DNA of 64,000 nucleotides, from NCBI RefSeq assembly GCF_024346955.1, contig NZ_AP024883.1, positions 1,922,001 through 1,986,000 on the forward strand. Direction: 5' to 3'. Of this stretch, positions 43,254 through 52,637 are shown piece after piece (the stretch's first letter is position 1; each line of letters begins with the position of its first letter). Below the pieces are notes generated by a model. It saw nothing but the letters and a program-made list of their open reading frames with translations, ran no database searches and was not told the origin of the DNA. The DNA comes from Vibrio mangrovi (GTDB taxonomy: Bacteria; Pseudomonadota; Gammaproteobacteria; Enterobacterales; Vibrionaceae). The translations under genes and the position numbers were made by a program.

Positions 43254-44342
43254 TCAGATTGCAGACCAGTGATTATCCCACTGAACATTCACGACTGAAG
43301 TCTCTGCCGGAGCAGGATAACGCTCATGGACAACCTTCGCAGCACCGGAGCTGATCTGAAACACACCATTCTGAACAACAACACCAGACGCATCAGGAAG
43401 TGCAGCCAGTTCCACCAGCTCCAGCGTTTCTTTTGACCAGATGCCATAGCAGTTTCCGGGAGGAGATGTAGCCAGGATCCACTTATCTGTCGCAGCAATA
43501 CTGGCAACATAATGATTGAATCTGGCCCAGGATTCCGGCTCAGCTTTCAGCGTGATCATCTCTTCTCCGGGACGGTGCATGGTAATCAGAGCCGGATAAT
43601 CATCGGGCGTTCCCCGGTATTGCTGACCGCAAAGTACAGTATCAGCGCCATCATGAGCCAGATGACGAATACTCAGATGATGATCACCTAAAGTAACCTG
43701 TTCCAGAATTTTTCCCTGAGAGCTCATGTAAGTTAATGATGGCCGCATTGTGTCCGCATTCAGTGCTGTTCTACCATAGGTATGCACACCACCGACACCA
43801 ATGGCTAATGTTCCGTCCGGCTTGATGATAACTTCATGAGGTCCAAGGCCAAAACCGGAAAACTCAGCTACTTTCTGGTAATCGTGCCGGACATCATAGA
43901 CACCAATAATTCCCTGACTGGTTTTTCTGTCCCCTTCCGTCACATAAAGGTAATCACCATCAAGCGAGTAAACACCATGCCCATAAAAGTGACGTTGTGA
44001 CATTGCTGTAACGACTTTAACGGGTGCTCCGCTCATATAATCAAAAACCAGCATGAACATTCCGGGACGGCGACCAAAAGCTACCGCCTGTGAAGCTGCA
44101 GGATGGATTGCTACACCATGTCCTCTCGCCGGTAATGGTAAGGTATGTAAAGCATTTCCCTGAGAGTCTGCAACCACAGCCTGATAACGGTTGCTCTCGG
44201 TCACAGCACACCCGACGAGTGCCGGCCGGGCAACAGTACGCCGGGTTAACGCACAACCATAAGGCAGCACCGGAACAACCGCGGAAAACAACGCCGCACG
44301 CAGTAATTTTCTTCGGGTTTGATCAGTCACCATCGGTTGCAT
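43254..44342 (-). CDS. DUF1513 family protein, imelysin cluster
   Basis: A 362-residue exported protein. The N-terminus has twin arginines (TRRKLLRAALFSAVVPVLPYGC), which looks like a Tat signal, possibly with a lipobox ending at Cys. The body is a WD40-like or seven-bladed repeat protein as in DUF1513, with HGVAIHPAASQAVAFGRRPG and GLGPHEVIIKPDGTLAIGVGG. Function is not established. It is the last of four genes; its start lies inside the end of the preceding imelysin gene (20-base overlap), with ATG 44342 or 44333 possible. Confidence 0.85.
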   Translation of the reverse strand: MQPMVTDQTRRKLLRAALFSAVVPVLPYGCALTRRTVARPALVGCAVTESNRYQAVVADSQGNALHTLPLPARGHGVAIHPAASQAVAFGRRPGMFMLVFDYMSGAPVKVVTAMSQRHFYGHGVYSLDGDYLYVTEGDRKTSQGIIGVYDVRHDYQKVAEFSGFGLGPHEVIIKPDGTLAIGVGGVHTYGRTALNADTMRPSLTYMSSQGKILEQVTLGDHHLSIRHLAHDGADTVLCGQQYRGTPDDYPALITMHRPGEEMITLKAEPESWARFNHYVASIAATDKWILATSPPGNCYGIWSKETLELVELAALPDASGVVVQNGVFQISSGAAKVVHERYPAPAETSVVNVQWDNHWSAI

Positions 44343-45354
44343 TAAATCCTATCGCCACGCCCAGTCCAACCGAGACTTCATCATGCAAAAGATAGCTCAG
44401 CTGCTCCAGTTTATTACGCAAAGATAACGTCTCGCGGTATCCGGCCTTAGTCTGCAAAAACGCAAATAAACCTGACTGTTCAGGCCACGCTGCCAGAATG
44501 GATTCAAACTGTATCTTCATCCGGTCAGCCAATGCACTCATTTCCCGCTCCCGCAGAAGATAGTCAAGTCCTTTCCCCTGAGCCAGATACAACGCCTGCA
44601 TCGCTTCTACATTCGCTTTCAGGTGACTCAAAGAACTACCTGAACGCCATGACTCAGAGAAATAAGGTCTGGGATGCCCAATCTTAGCCATCGGCCGGAT
44701 TAATTTCGACAATGTATATTTCAGCTGATTGGATAGCAGAGAAATATATTCAGAAGTCCAGGCGGACTGATCCAGAGACAGCCATGGATTAACCTGCCAT
44801 GCAGAAAACAAAGCCGATGCGCGTTGCGCAAAGTTCTCACCAATCGCCGGAGCCAGCCGACATCCCGTTTCCATCTGTCCGTTCAGGAAAGGAGAATGAC
44901 GATCATAAAGTAACCACTCGATCGCACCGACTCCCTGTACAGCAACACTTTGCTCAGCAATTTCCGCTACTGTCCATGTTCTATCCTGTTGCAACAACCC
45001 CTGCATCTTAAGTCCGGTGGTATTTTTCTTATCCGGCCAGAACTGAATATTCCAGCTCTGTTCCAGTGCCTGTGCCGGACCTCTCGCCTGTCCCTGAAGT
45101 GACTGCCATACATGCATCGCTTCCAGCCAGGATGCTCTTACCTCATCAAGAGACTGATGTTGTCGGCAATAACCGTGAATATCTGCTGCCAGTTGACGAG
45201 CGTTGCGGGCAAAATCTCTGGCTGCATGAAATTCAATTGCATACACATATTGGCTATCATGGTTAGACTGTTCAGGTAACTGAGCCTGCTTTTCGGTCGT
45301 TGACTGACATGCAGTTATCCCCAGAACTGCTAAGTATAGGATGATCCGTTTCAC
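44323..45354 (-). CDS. Imelysin-like (M75) lipoprotein, second copy
   Basis: A 343-residue predicted lipoprotein: MKRIILYLAVLGITAC ends in a lipobox Cys at residue 16. The mature part is helical and of the imelysin type (SWLEAMHVWQSLQG, SWNIQFWPDKKN). The metal-associated GxHxxE motif of imelysins is here GVGAIEWLLYD, with Gly in place of His. The GTG at 45354 is chosen because CAGGGAA stands 6-7 bases upstream and yields a normal lipoprotein signal; ATG 45372 overlaps the previous gene and has no binding site. Probably a periplasmic partner of the di-heme protein. Confidence 0.85.
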   Translation of the reverse strand: MKRIILYLAVLGITACQSTTEKQAQLPEQSNHDSQYVYAIEFHAARDFARNARQLAADIHGYCRQHQSLDEVRASWLEAMHVWQSLQGQARGPAQALEQSWNIQFWPDKKNTTGLKMQGLLQQDRTWTVAEIAEQSVAVQGVGAIEWLLYDRHSPFLNGQMETGCRLAPAIGENFAQRASALFSAWQVNPWLSLDQSAWTSEYISLLSNQLKYTLSKLIRPMAKIGHPRPYFSESWRSGSSLSHLKANVEAMQALYLAQGKGLDYLLREREMSALADRMKIQFESILAAWPEQSGLFAFLQTKAGYRETLSLRNKLEQLSYLLHDEVSVGLGVAIGFNATDGD

Positions 45355-45368
45355 ATCTGATTCCCTGT

Positions 45369-46748
45369 TCATAACGAATTTAAAAATGTAATGAGCGCCT
45401 CACGTTCGGAGAGACTCAGGTTCAGCACCCGCTGTTGTGCCGGTTCAGCTTCACCGCCATGCCATAATATAGCTTCCATCAGACTTCTGGCCCGCCCATC
45501 GTGTAAAAAATGAGTCTGCCCGCTCACCTCTGCCGTGTAACCAATTCCCCATAATGGCGCAGTCCGCCACTCCCGTCCGCTGGCCAAAGCCTCCGGACGG
45601 TGGTCTGCAAGTCCCTCACCCATATCATGTAATAATAGATCGGTATAGGGATGAATCCGCTGGTTGCTCAAAGCCGGTCGCCCGGGAGAATCTCCTGTGT
45701 CTAACTCAGGTAAGTGGCAGGATGTACAACCGACTGACCGAAATAAGTTTGCTCCTTGCCTGACTTGCGGATCATCGACATGACGCCGGACAGGTACAGC
45801 CAGATGCTGACTGTAAAATTCAACAAACTGCAGAATATTATCGCTCACTTCAGGATGACCGCCATCAGGCATGGTCCGACAAATAGATTGTAATGGTGTA
45901 CAGTTTGGCTCCGGATAGAGCTTACTGGTCAGTCCCAAATCACCGAGAAAAGCAGATGCATTCTGCTGCATCAGTGAGGGTTGGCCAGCCTTCCAGCCAA
46001 ACCGGCCAATTACCGTTTCTTTCTGGCGGATATCCCACACCCGGTTCAGCTTTCCTGAAATACCATCGTGATCCTGATCTTGTGGATCAGCAAGCTGAAT
46101 CAGCGTTGCTTCGGGAATCATTTCCAGTAAACCAAGACCAATCATCGGCGGGGCAATCCGTGCAGAGAACTGAGTCTGAGGATGAAGCGGACCATAGGCA
46201 AGATCACGAATCTCCAGATTCGGTTTGCGGAGTATCATCTGTGTTCCGTCAGCAAAAGTAACCGGAACTTCCTGATAGGTGATATATATTTTACCTTCGG
46301 GCTTTTGATTGGGCAGAGCAAAATCCTGAAGCTGTCCGCCGTAATTCGGTTCAGGAACAATACCCAGTTTTTGATAGATTTGCTGATCCGCAGCCGTCTG
46401 AACCGGAATACTCAGACGAACCAGCATAGAGACAGCTAGTCCTCCAGGCGTTTCCGGTGCATGTCCCCGGCCATCTTTGATATGACAGTTCTGACATCCA
46501 TTGGTATTAAAAAGTGGACCTAATCCGTCCCGGGCATCTGTCGATGACGGAGCCGGAACCCAGGGATTGCGGAAGAAGCTGTTACCGACACTAAAATCCA
46601 GGCGCTTCGACAGCGGTAGATTAGTTGCAGGTTGAGAAAAAGCATTCGCTCCGCTTTTTGTTGTACTGGTTTGCCCTCCGGAGAGAAGATCTGCTGCAAA
46701 AAGAGAGAAAGAAAGAAAACAACAGATACCGGCAATGGTAGCCTTCAT
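45369..46748 (-). CDS. Di-heme oxidoreductase-like protein (DUF1111, c-type)
   Basis: A 459-residue periplasmic cytochrome with signal peptide MKATIAGICCFLSFSLFA. Two c-heme motifs are visible, CQNCH near residue 79 and CTSCH near 350, each in cytochrome-peroxidase-like surroundings. It belongs to the di-heme oxidoreductase / putative thiol oxidase family that is regularly encoded between imelysin genes. The electron partner and substrate are unknown. ATG 46748 follows AGGAAG; ATG 46817 overlaps irpA spacing and gives no signal peptide. Confidence 0.88.
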   Translation of the reverse strand: MKATIAGICCFLSFSLFAADLLSGGQTSTTKSGANAFSQPATNLPLSKRLDFSVGNSFFRNPWVPAPSSTDARDGLGPLFNTNGCQNCHIKDGRGHAPETPGGLAVSMLVRLSIPVQTAADQQIYQKLGIVPEPNYGGQLQDFALPNQKPEGKIYITYQEVPVTFADGTQMILRKPNLEIRDLAYGPLHPQTQFSARIAPPMIGLGLLEMIPEATLIQLADPQDQDHDGISGKLNRVWDIRQKETVIGRFGWKAGQPSLMQQNASAFLGDLGLTSKLYPEPNCTPLQSICRTMPDGGHPEVSDNILQFVEFYSQHLAVPVRRHVDDPQVRQGANLFRSVGCTSCHLPELDTGDSPGRPALSNQRIHPYTDLLLHDMGEGLADHRPEALASGREWRTAPLWGIGYTAEVSGQTHFLHDGRARSLMEAILWHGGEAEPAQQRVLNLSLSEREALITFLNSL

Positions 46749-46817
46749 ACGACATCGCTTCCTGATATAAAGCACAAGCGTTATTCCCTGTTCAGGGAAT
46801 AACGTAAATCTGGACAC

Positions 46818-48080
46818 TTAAAACTCATGATCAGCCGTATCTGGATTCAAGTTACTAATACCCAGAATTCCCGCCGCACGCTCAATCGCACCTGTTTGTT
46901 CAACCAAAGCAGAAATAGCCTGATTCACCAAAGCATTGCCCTGAACATTATCCGCGGCAATCAACTGATCAAAATGTTGATTTTGCTTCTCTGCGGAAAT
47001 CACCAGTTGATAAACCTGAGATCGGGTTGTATCAAACTGTTGCTGGATTTCTTTAGCGGCAGCTTTATCTTGCTGAGCCACAAGCTGATGAATACCTGGT
47101 CCGGAGATTAATGTGCCGTCAATGCGTTTATAAAGGCCGGTGTAAACGTTATAAATCCCCTGTTCATCGTAGTAATGTGAGTTATGGGTATTATCAGAGA
47201 AACAGTCGTGTTCATCTTCAGTTGAGTTTGCTTCCAGAGCAACTTTCATACGCTCACCGGCTAATTCACCCAAAGACAGAGATCCCATTCCGAATAGCAT
47301 CTTCCGCAAACCGTTTTCCGGAGTATCAGCCAATAATGTCTGCCGGTAGTTATTCTTCACATCCGCAGACCACTGCTTCTCCATCCACTGTAGATCCTGG
47401 ACAAGCAATTGCGTAGCTGCGCGCAGATATTCACCTCGACGGGTACAATTCCCATGGGTACATCCGCTGCCGACGATATAATCCGTATAAGGACGCAGGC
47501 CGGCTCCCGGCTTGGTTCCGTTCAAATCCTGTCCCCATAACAAAAACTCTATTGCATGATAACCCGAGGCAACGTTAGCTTCTGAGCCACCAATTTCATT
47601 CAGACTGGCAATCAACTCAGGTGTGATTGTTGTCGTATCAAGCGAAGAAGCCCCGATTCTTAACGTCTTATTTGCAATAATATTTGCATTTGCTCCTTCA
47701 TTACCCAACTCATACTGATAATCGGAAGACACATAATCAATCAGACCTTCATCTAATGGCCACGCATTTAGCTGCCCTTCCCAGTCATCAACAACACTAT
47801 TACCAAAACGAAAGACTTCTGATTGCTGATAAGGTACCCGGGAAGCTAACCAGGCTTGTTTAACCTGCATCATTGTCTTTTCGCTGGGGGCAGTCAGAAA
47901 CTGGTCAACAGATTGAGACAGATTCTTGGCAGCAGTGAATGCATCGGCATAAACTGCATGGGCTATATCTGCATAATGAGTCACAACCTGCCGCTCAGTC
48001 ACTACTTTTGCGAAAACCGGGGAACTTGCACATACAGCTGACAGCACAGCTGATAAACATAAGACTGATTTTACTTTCAT
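46818..48080 (-). CDS. irpA: Imelysin-family iron-regulated protein
   Basis: A 420-residue periplasmic protein of peptidase family M75 type. Signal peptide MKVKSVLCLSAVLSAVCASS with cleavage after VFA (residue 24). The conserved GxHxxE motif is intact as GYHAIEFLLWGQDL, and FRFGNSVVDDWEGQLNAWPL is a second family signature. Imelysins are thought to take part in iron handling; proteolysis is not established. First gene of the imelysin / di-heme / imelysin / DUF1513 cluster (Vibrio cholerae VC1264-VC1267 order). AAGGA precedes the ATG. Confidence 0.92.
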   Translation of the reverse strand: MKVKSVLCLSAVLSAVCASSPVFAKVVTERQVVTHYADIAHAVYADAFTAAKNLSQSVDQFLTAPSEKTMMQVKQAWLASRVPYQQSEVFRFGNSVVDDWEGQLNAWPLDEGLIDYVSSDYQYELGNEGANANIIANKTLRIGASSLDTTTITPELIASLNEIGGSEANVASGYHAIEFLLWGQDLNGTKPGAGLRPYTDYIVGSGCTHGNCTRRGEYLRAATQLLVQDLQWMEKQWSADVKNNYRQTLLADTPENGLRKMLFGMGSLSLGELAGERMKVALEANSTEDEHDCFSDNTHNSHYYDEQGIYNVYTGLYKRIDGTLISGPGIHQLVAQQDKAAAKEIQQQFDTTRSQVYQLVISAEKQNQHFDQLIAADNVQGNALVNQAISALVEQTGAIERAAGILGISNLNPDTADHEF

Positions 48081-48114
48081 GGAAGCATCCTTGTTGAATA
48101 GAGCTGTAATACTA

Positions 48115-48137
48115 ATGTGAATTATTATTATTTACAT
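48115..48137 (-). promoter_or_regulatory. Possible Fur-type operator upstream of irpA
   Basis: A 23-base dyad of the form ATGTnAATnATTATTATTnACAT (mirror-paired at most positions) lies 35-57 bases upstream of the irpA start and contains repeated AT-rich hexamers of the NATWAT kind recognised by Fur. The match to the 19-bp Fur consensus is only partial. Confidence 0.4.
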
Positions 48138-48183
48138 GAGAGGATATTACATATCTTGTTTCCGTTTTTCAAAGTAAATATAA

Positions 48184-48206
48184 AAAAACCCCACAATTGT
48201 GGGGCT
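48184..48206 (-). terminator. Rho-independent terminator of ribA
   Basis: CCCCACAATTGTGGGG (48191-48206) is a perfect palindrome; read leftward it is followed by seven Ts. It starts 30 bases after the ribA stop. Confidence 0.9.
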
Positions 48207-48235
48207 TTGTATTTTTTCTATGAATCAGTTCACAT

Positions 48236-48832
48236 CTATAGTGAGAGCTTATGCTTACCGTGACTTACTTTGGCTTTCAGGTAATTGGCATTGCCGGCCT
48301 TAATATGTGCTGCCGTATGAACAACCTCGACAATCTCAATACCTTGCATCTTCAAATCATTAACTTTCTTAGGGTTATTTGTAACCAATCGAATCTTGGT
48401 AATATTTAATGCTTTCAGCATCTGTGCAGCTTCAGAAAACTCTCTTAAATCATCTTCGAAACCAAGTTTCCGGTTTGCTTCATAAGTATTCAGCCCCTGA
48501 CTTTGCAGCCGGTACGCATCAATCTTATTATACAGGCCAATACCCCGCCCTTCCTGACGCAGGTAGAGAATAATTCCACCACATTCTCCCATCTTAGTAA
48601 TCGTTTCTTCTAACTGCTCACCACAGTCACATCTTGATGAGTGAAAAACGTCACCGGTCAGACATTCCGAATGCATTCTTACTAAAGGAATCTCTTGATT
48701 TAAGTCTGCAGATTTAAAAATCAAAGCAACGTGTTCTTTATCTGTATTCAAACCGTTAAAAGAGAGGATCTCAGCATCAATATCACTTTTTGCTCCGACT
48801 TTTAAATCCACTCTGGCTCGCACATCCGCCAT
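48236..48832 (-). CDS. ribA: GTP cyclohydrolase II
   Basis: A 198-residue enzyme for the first step of riboflavin synthesis: GTP to diamino-hydroxy-ribosylamino-pyrimidine phosphate plus formate and pyrophosphate. Zinc ligands Cys57, Cys68 and Cys70 are in SECLTGDVFHSSRCDCGEQL; the GTP-binding stretch YLRQEGRGIGLYNKIDAY follows. Length is normal for a stand-alone RibA. Single-gene unit ending at a strong terminator. Confidence 0.97.
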   Translation of the reverse strand: MADVRARVDLKVGAKSDIDAEILSFNGLNTDKEHVALIFKSADLNQEIPLVRMHSECLTGDVFHSSRCDCGEQLEETITKMGECGGIILYLRQEGRGIGLYNKIDAYRLQSQGLNTYEANRKLGFEDDLREFSEAAQMLKALNITKIRLVTNNPKKVNDLKMQGIEIVEVVHTAAHIKAGNANYLKAKVSHGKHKLSL

Positions 48833-49082
48833 ATCAATACTCTCTTACTGAAGATATTTTCTATATCTATAGAATCAAAATGTTTATTCCGCTCTTTGCG
48901 TTCACCTCTTTAATATGGGGGTGAAGTCACATCATTTCAAACAGAAAATACCACCAGATGCCAAAGAGCAAAAGAGATTATTCTATATAGACTCAGATCA
49001 CTTCAGGGCATTCAGATGAAGTAAGGTTTAGCAGACGCGGACGTAAGAGAAGGGACTTGTACCATATTCCAACAATGAATTA
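48833..49082. other. Intergenic region upstream of ribA
   Basis: 250 bases up to the terminator at 49083 (308 up to the small ORF). No gene, no FMN riboswitch-like fold and no clear dyad was seen. The ribA promoter must lie in its left part. Confidence 0.5.
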
Positions 49083-49116
49083 TAAAAAACCCGGTGAATC
49101 AGTCGATTACCGGGCT
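49083..49116 (-). terminator. Rho-independent terminator of small-ORF transcript
   Basis: Read leftward, AAGCCCGGT ... ACCGGG (stem 49114-49109 with 49095-49090) is followed by six Ts. It is 25 bases after the stop codon of the small ORF and points to a genuine leftward transcript there. Confidence 0.85.
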
Positions 49117-49140
49117 TCATTTATTCAAAACTGCTACCTA

Positions 49141-49317
49141 TCAATGTGTCTGTGACTTCTTCCACATGATCAACTCAATCCAGACTCTTTCAATCTGTTC
49201 CAGCTCCTCATCGGTCAAGAGCGATAATGTCGAAGATGTATTAGGAAATGTATATGAATGCTGCGTCATAATCTGCTGGTAGAAGTCTTTCTTCAACTGA
49301 ATCACTTGAGGGTCCAC
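49141..49317 (-). CDS. Small 58-residue protein of unknown function
   Basis: A leftward frame starting with GTG at 49317 codes for 58 residues: MDPQVIQLKKDFYQQIMTQH at the start, then SLLTDEELEQIERVWIELIM and a basic end WKKSQTH. The composition looks like a real soluble helical protein, and a rho-independent terminator follows 25 bases after the stop. The ribosome-binding site is weak (GGATG about 8 bases upstream), and an overlapping ATG frame at 49323 (codons MQW) stops after six codons. I do not recognise the family. An opposite-strand frame in the same place is a shadow. Confidence 0.6.
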   Translation of the reverse strand: MDPQVIQLKKDFYQQIMTQHSYTFPNTSSTLSLLTDEELEQIERVWIELIMWKKSQTH

Positions 49318-49530
49318 TGCATATCATCCATTATCGGTAACAAGTAAAAAAATTTTATCATTTTCTCATTTGTTGTCCTGTCTAAATTAAATAAATGGAA
49401 CTATTATCACATTTGTAATTAGATTTTTTTGCTATGGCTATTGAGTAACTTATTAATTTATTTCTCAATTAGACTGTCAAGCCCTCAATTAAATCAGAAA
49501 CCACCTCCAACTATAAAAATTCTTGTATAA

Positions 49531-49556
49531 AAAACCGGGCTAATTAGCCCGGTTTT
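49531..49556 (-). terminator. Terminator of gyrA
   Basis: A perfect palindrome AAAACCGGGCTAATTAGCCCGGTTTT with further Ts when read leftward. It is 31 bases after the gyrA stop. Confidence 0.92.
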
Positions 49557-49586
49557 AAAAGAGTCAATGATATGATTTATTATCAA

Positions 49587-52235
49587 TCAGACATCGTCAG
49601 ATGACTCTTGTTCATCCGAAGAGGATGAAGATTGCTCATCCGAAGATGATGAAACTTCAGTAATTTCATCATTCGAAACACCGTCTTCTTCGCTAAGAAT
49701 GTCACTCTCTTCAACTTCATCAATCCGTTGTAAGCCAACAACCTTCTCATCTTCAGACGTACGGATCAGCGTCACACCCTGAGTATTACGACCCACCTGA
49801 CTAACTTCTCCGACACGAGTCCTAACCAGTGTTCCGGCATTAGTGATCATCATAAATTCATCACCACTATCAACCTGAACAGCGCCGACAACACAACCAT
49901 TACGCTCAGAGACTTTGATTGAAACAACGCCCTGCGTCGCACGACCTTTAGTCGGGTATTCATCCAGAGCCGTCCGTTTACCGAAACCATTTTCTGTCAC
50001 AGTCAGAATATCACCCTGCTCAGAAGGAACGATCAGCGAGACAACCTGGTCATCAGCGGCAAGCTTCATTCCCCGGACTCCAGATGCAGTTCTTCCCATC
50101 GCCCGGACATGCTGTTCATTAAACCGAACAACTTTACCTGCTTTCGAGAACAACATGATTTCACTCTGACCATCAGTAATATCTACCCCAATCAGTGAAT
50201 CATCTTCACGCAGATTGACCGCAATCAAACCGTTGGAGCGAACATTAGCAAACTGATCCAGTGAAGTTTTCTTCACAGTGCCGTCTCCGGTTGCCATAAA
50301 GATAAACTTATCTTCAGAATATTCAGCAACCCGAAGAATCGCAGTAATACGTTCATTCTCTTCCAGTGGCAGAATATTATTGATCGGTTTACCTCTCGCT
50401 GTCCGGGTTGCATGAGGTAACTGATAGACTTTCAGACGGTAGGTTTTACCACGGGTCGAGAAGCACAGAATATTATCGTGTGTATTCGCAACCAGAAGAC
50501 GTTCGATATAATCCTCGTCTTTCATCTTCGTGGCACTCTTACCTTTACCACCACGACGCTGAGATTCGTAATCACTCAATGACTGATATTTCACATATCG
50601 TTCATGAGATAAAGTCACAACAACGTCTTCACGAGCAATGAGTTCTTCCAGATCAATATCATGCGAAGCTGCTGTAATTTCAGTCAATCGTTCATCACCG
50701 AAACCGCTTCTTACCGCTTCCAGTTCCTCCCGAATAACTTCCATCAGTCTTTCAGTGCTGGAAAGAATGAGCATCAACTCTGCAATCTCATTCAGCAGTG
50801 TTTTATATTCATCAAGAATTTTTTCATGCTCAAGGCCGGTAAGACGGTGCAGTCTCAATTCCAGAATCGCCTGAGCCTGCTGTTCTGTCAGATAATACTG
50901 ACCATCCCGGACACCGTATTGAGGTTCCAGCCAGTCAGGCCGTGCAGCATCAACACCCGCACGTTCCAACATTGCAGAGACATCACCTAAAGCCCAGCCT
51001 CTTGCCAACAGTCCGGCTTTTGCTTCAGCCGGTGTCGGCGCACGACGAATCAACTCGATCACTTCGTCGATATTTGCCAGAGCCAGCGCCAGACCTTCCA
51101 GTATGTGAGCTCGTTCACGGGCTTTGCGTAATTCGAAAATCGTCCGGCGGGTTACGACTTCACGGCGGTGATCAACGAAACATTTCAACAATTCTTTCAG
51201 GTTGAATAGTTTTGGCTGGCCATTGTCAAGCGCAACCATATTGATACCGAATGTCGTCTGAAGCTGTGTCTGAGAATACAGGTTATTCAGAACCACTTCT
51301 CCGACGGCATCACGCTTACACTCAATGACGATCCGCATTCCGTCTTTATCGGATTCATCCCGCAGTGCGCTGATACCTTCGACTTTTTTATCTTTGACCA
51401 GCTCTGCGATTTTTTCGATCAGACGCGCTTTATTCACCTGATACGGAATCTCTGTGACAATAATGGTTTCTCTGCCATTCTTATCTGTTTCGATATCCGC
51501 TTTGGAACGCAGATAAATTTTACCGCGTCCGGTTTTATATGCGTCAATGATGCCTTTCCGTCCGCTAATCATTGCGGCAGTCGGGAAGTCAGGACCGGGG
51601 ATATACTCGATCAACTCATCGATCGTGATATCTTCGTTATCAATATATGCCAGACACCCATCAATGACTTCCCCCAGATTATGCGGCGGAATATTGGTTG
51701 CCATCCCCACGGCAATCCCGGAAGAACCATTGACCAACAAATTCGGAACTTTGGTCGGCAAGACCGCAGGAATCTGCTCGGTATCGTCATAGTTCGGGAC
51801 ATAATCAACCGTTTCTTTATCCAGATCGGCCAGTAATTCATGAGCAATTTTCGCCATCCGTACTTCGGTATAACGCATTGCTGCTGCAGAATCACCGTCA
51901 ATCGAGCCAAAGTTTCCCTGACCGTCGACCAGCATATAACGCAGTGAAAACGGTTGTGCCATCCGTACGATTGTATCGTACACTGCACTATCACCATGCG
52001 GGTGATATTTACCGATAACATCTCCCACAACACGGGCAGACTTTTTATAGGGCTTATTCCAATCGTTCCCCAACACGCTCATCGCGTACAGTACTCGCCG
52101 ATGCACAGGTTTTAGTCCGTCACGTGCATCAGGAAGTGCCCGACCAACAATGACCGACATTGCATAGTCAAGATATGAGCCTCTCAGCTCATCTTCTATA
52201 CTGACAGGCGTGATCTCTTTAGCTAGATCGCTCAT
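49587..52235 (-). CDS. gyrA: DNA gyrase subunit A
   Basis: An 882-residue GyrA. With GyrB it introduces negative supercoils. Catalytic Tyr122 is in AAMRYTEVRM; the quinolone-resistance region HGDSAVYDT keeps Ser83 and Asp87, the drug-sensitive residues (Escherichia coli numbering coincides). The C-terminal beta-pinwheel has the GyrA box QRRGGKGKS. The protein ends in an unusually repetitive acidic-serine tail (two copies of SSSSDEQ-like units). The start follows GAGGG at a long spacing of 11. Gene order gyrA divergent from ubiG is usual in vibrios. Confidence 0.98.
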   Translation of the reverse strand: MSDLAKEITPVSIEDELRGSYLDYAMSVIVGRALPDARDGLKPVHRRVLYAMSVLGNDWNKPYKKSARVVGDVIGKYHPHGDSAVYDTIVRMAQPFSLRYMLVDGQGNFGSIDGDSAAAMRYTEVRMAKIAHELLADLDKETVDYVPNYDDTEQIPAVLPTKVPNLLVNGSSGIAVGMATNIPPHNLGEVIDGCLAYIDNEDITIDELIEYIPGPDFPTAAMISGRKGIIDAYKTGRGKIYLRSKADIETDKNGRETIIVTEIPYQVNKARLIEKIAELVKDKKVEGISALRDESDKDGMRIVIECKRDAVGEVVLNNLYSQTQLQTTFGINMVALDNGQPKLFNLKELLKCFVDHRREVVTRRTIFELRKARERAHILEGLALALANIDEVIELIRRAPTPAEAKAGLLARGWALGDVSAMLERAGVDAARPDWLEPQYGVRDGQYYLTEQQAQAILELRLHRLTGLEHEKILDEYKTLLNEIAELMLILSSTERLMEVIREELEAVRSGFGDERLTEITAASHDIDLEELIAREDVVVTLSHERYVKYQSLSDYESQRRGGKGKSATKMKDEDYIERLLVANTHDNILCFSTRGKTYRLKVYQLPHATRTARGKPINNILPLEENERITAILRVAEYSEDKFIFMATGDGTVKKTSLDQFANVRSNGLIAVNLREDDSLIGVDITDGQSEIMLFSKAGKVVRFNEQHVRAMGRTASGVRGMKLAADDQVVSLIVPSEQGDILTVTENGFGKRTALDEYPTKGRATQGVVSIKVSERNGCVVGAVQVDSGDEFMMITNAGTLVRTRVGEVSQVGRNTQGVTLIRTSEDEKVVGLQRIDEVEESDILSEEDGVSNDEITEVSSSSDEQSSSSSDEQESSDDV

Positions 52236-52637
52236 AGAGCCATTATCCCTCTATAGTTTGATCGTATATTCGATACGTATAAGGCCCGAAAATATAACAC
52301 AGATTTTGCCACTTCGGCATAACTTTCCCTCTCCTTTTCTCAGCTTGTCACACCGGCTGGGATTCAACTGCTTATATTTTACTCACATCCTGGAGAGCCG
52401 TTGATTCCTCAGTGCATTTTTTCGACAAACCACAAATAAATATCTCCACAACAATCTGCATATTATCTGATTAAAACAGATTCATTATATGAATAGATTG
52501 GGTGAGTTGATCTTTTTCTTTGAAACACTGAAACTTTCGGGGTCATCGCATTCCTGTATAATGCGGTGAACAAAAAGCGTATGCATCCACAAAAAGAGCA
52601 ATTGCTACAAATACAGATATCAAGAGCGGATCTAAAA
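52236..52637. promoter_or_regulatory. Divergent gyrA / ubiG promoter region
   Basis: 402 bases without a gene. For ubiG a perfect TATAAT at 52557-52562 is preceded at 17 bases by a poor -35 (CTTTCG). For gyrA the region next to the start is AT-rich (TTATATTTTC and TATACG leftward), as expected for a supercoiling-responsive promoter, but no exact hexamers can be assigned. Confidence 0.45.

Noticed and set aside
48833..49082. FMN riboswitch upstream of ribA
   Set aside because: None of the conserved RFN element blocks was found; in vibrios that riboswitch is usually linked to ribB.
49094..49282. A 62-residue rightward frame between ribA and gyrA
   Set aside because: It begins inside the terminator hairpin and is antisense to a better supported leftward small ORF.
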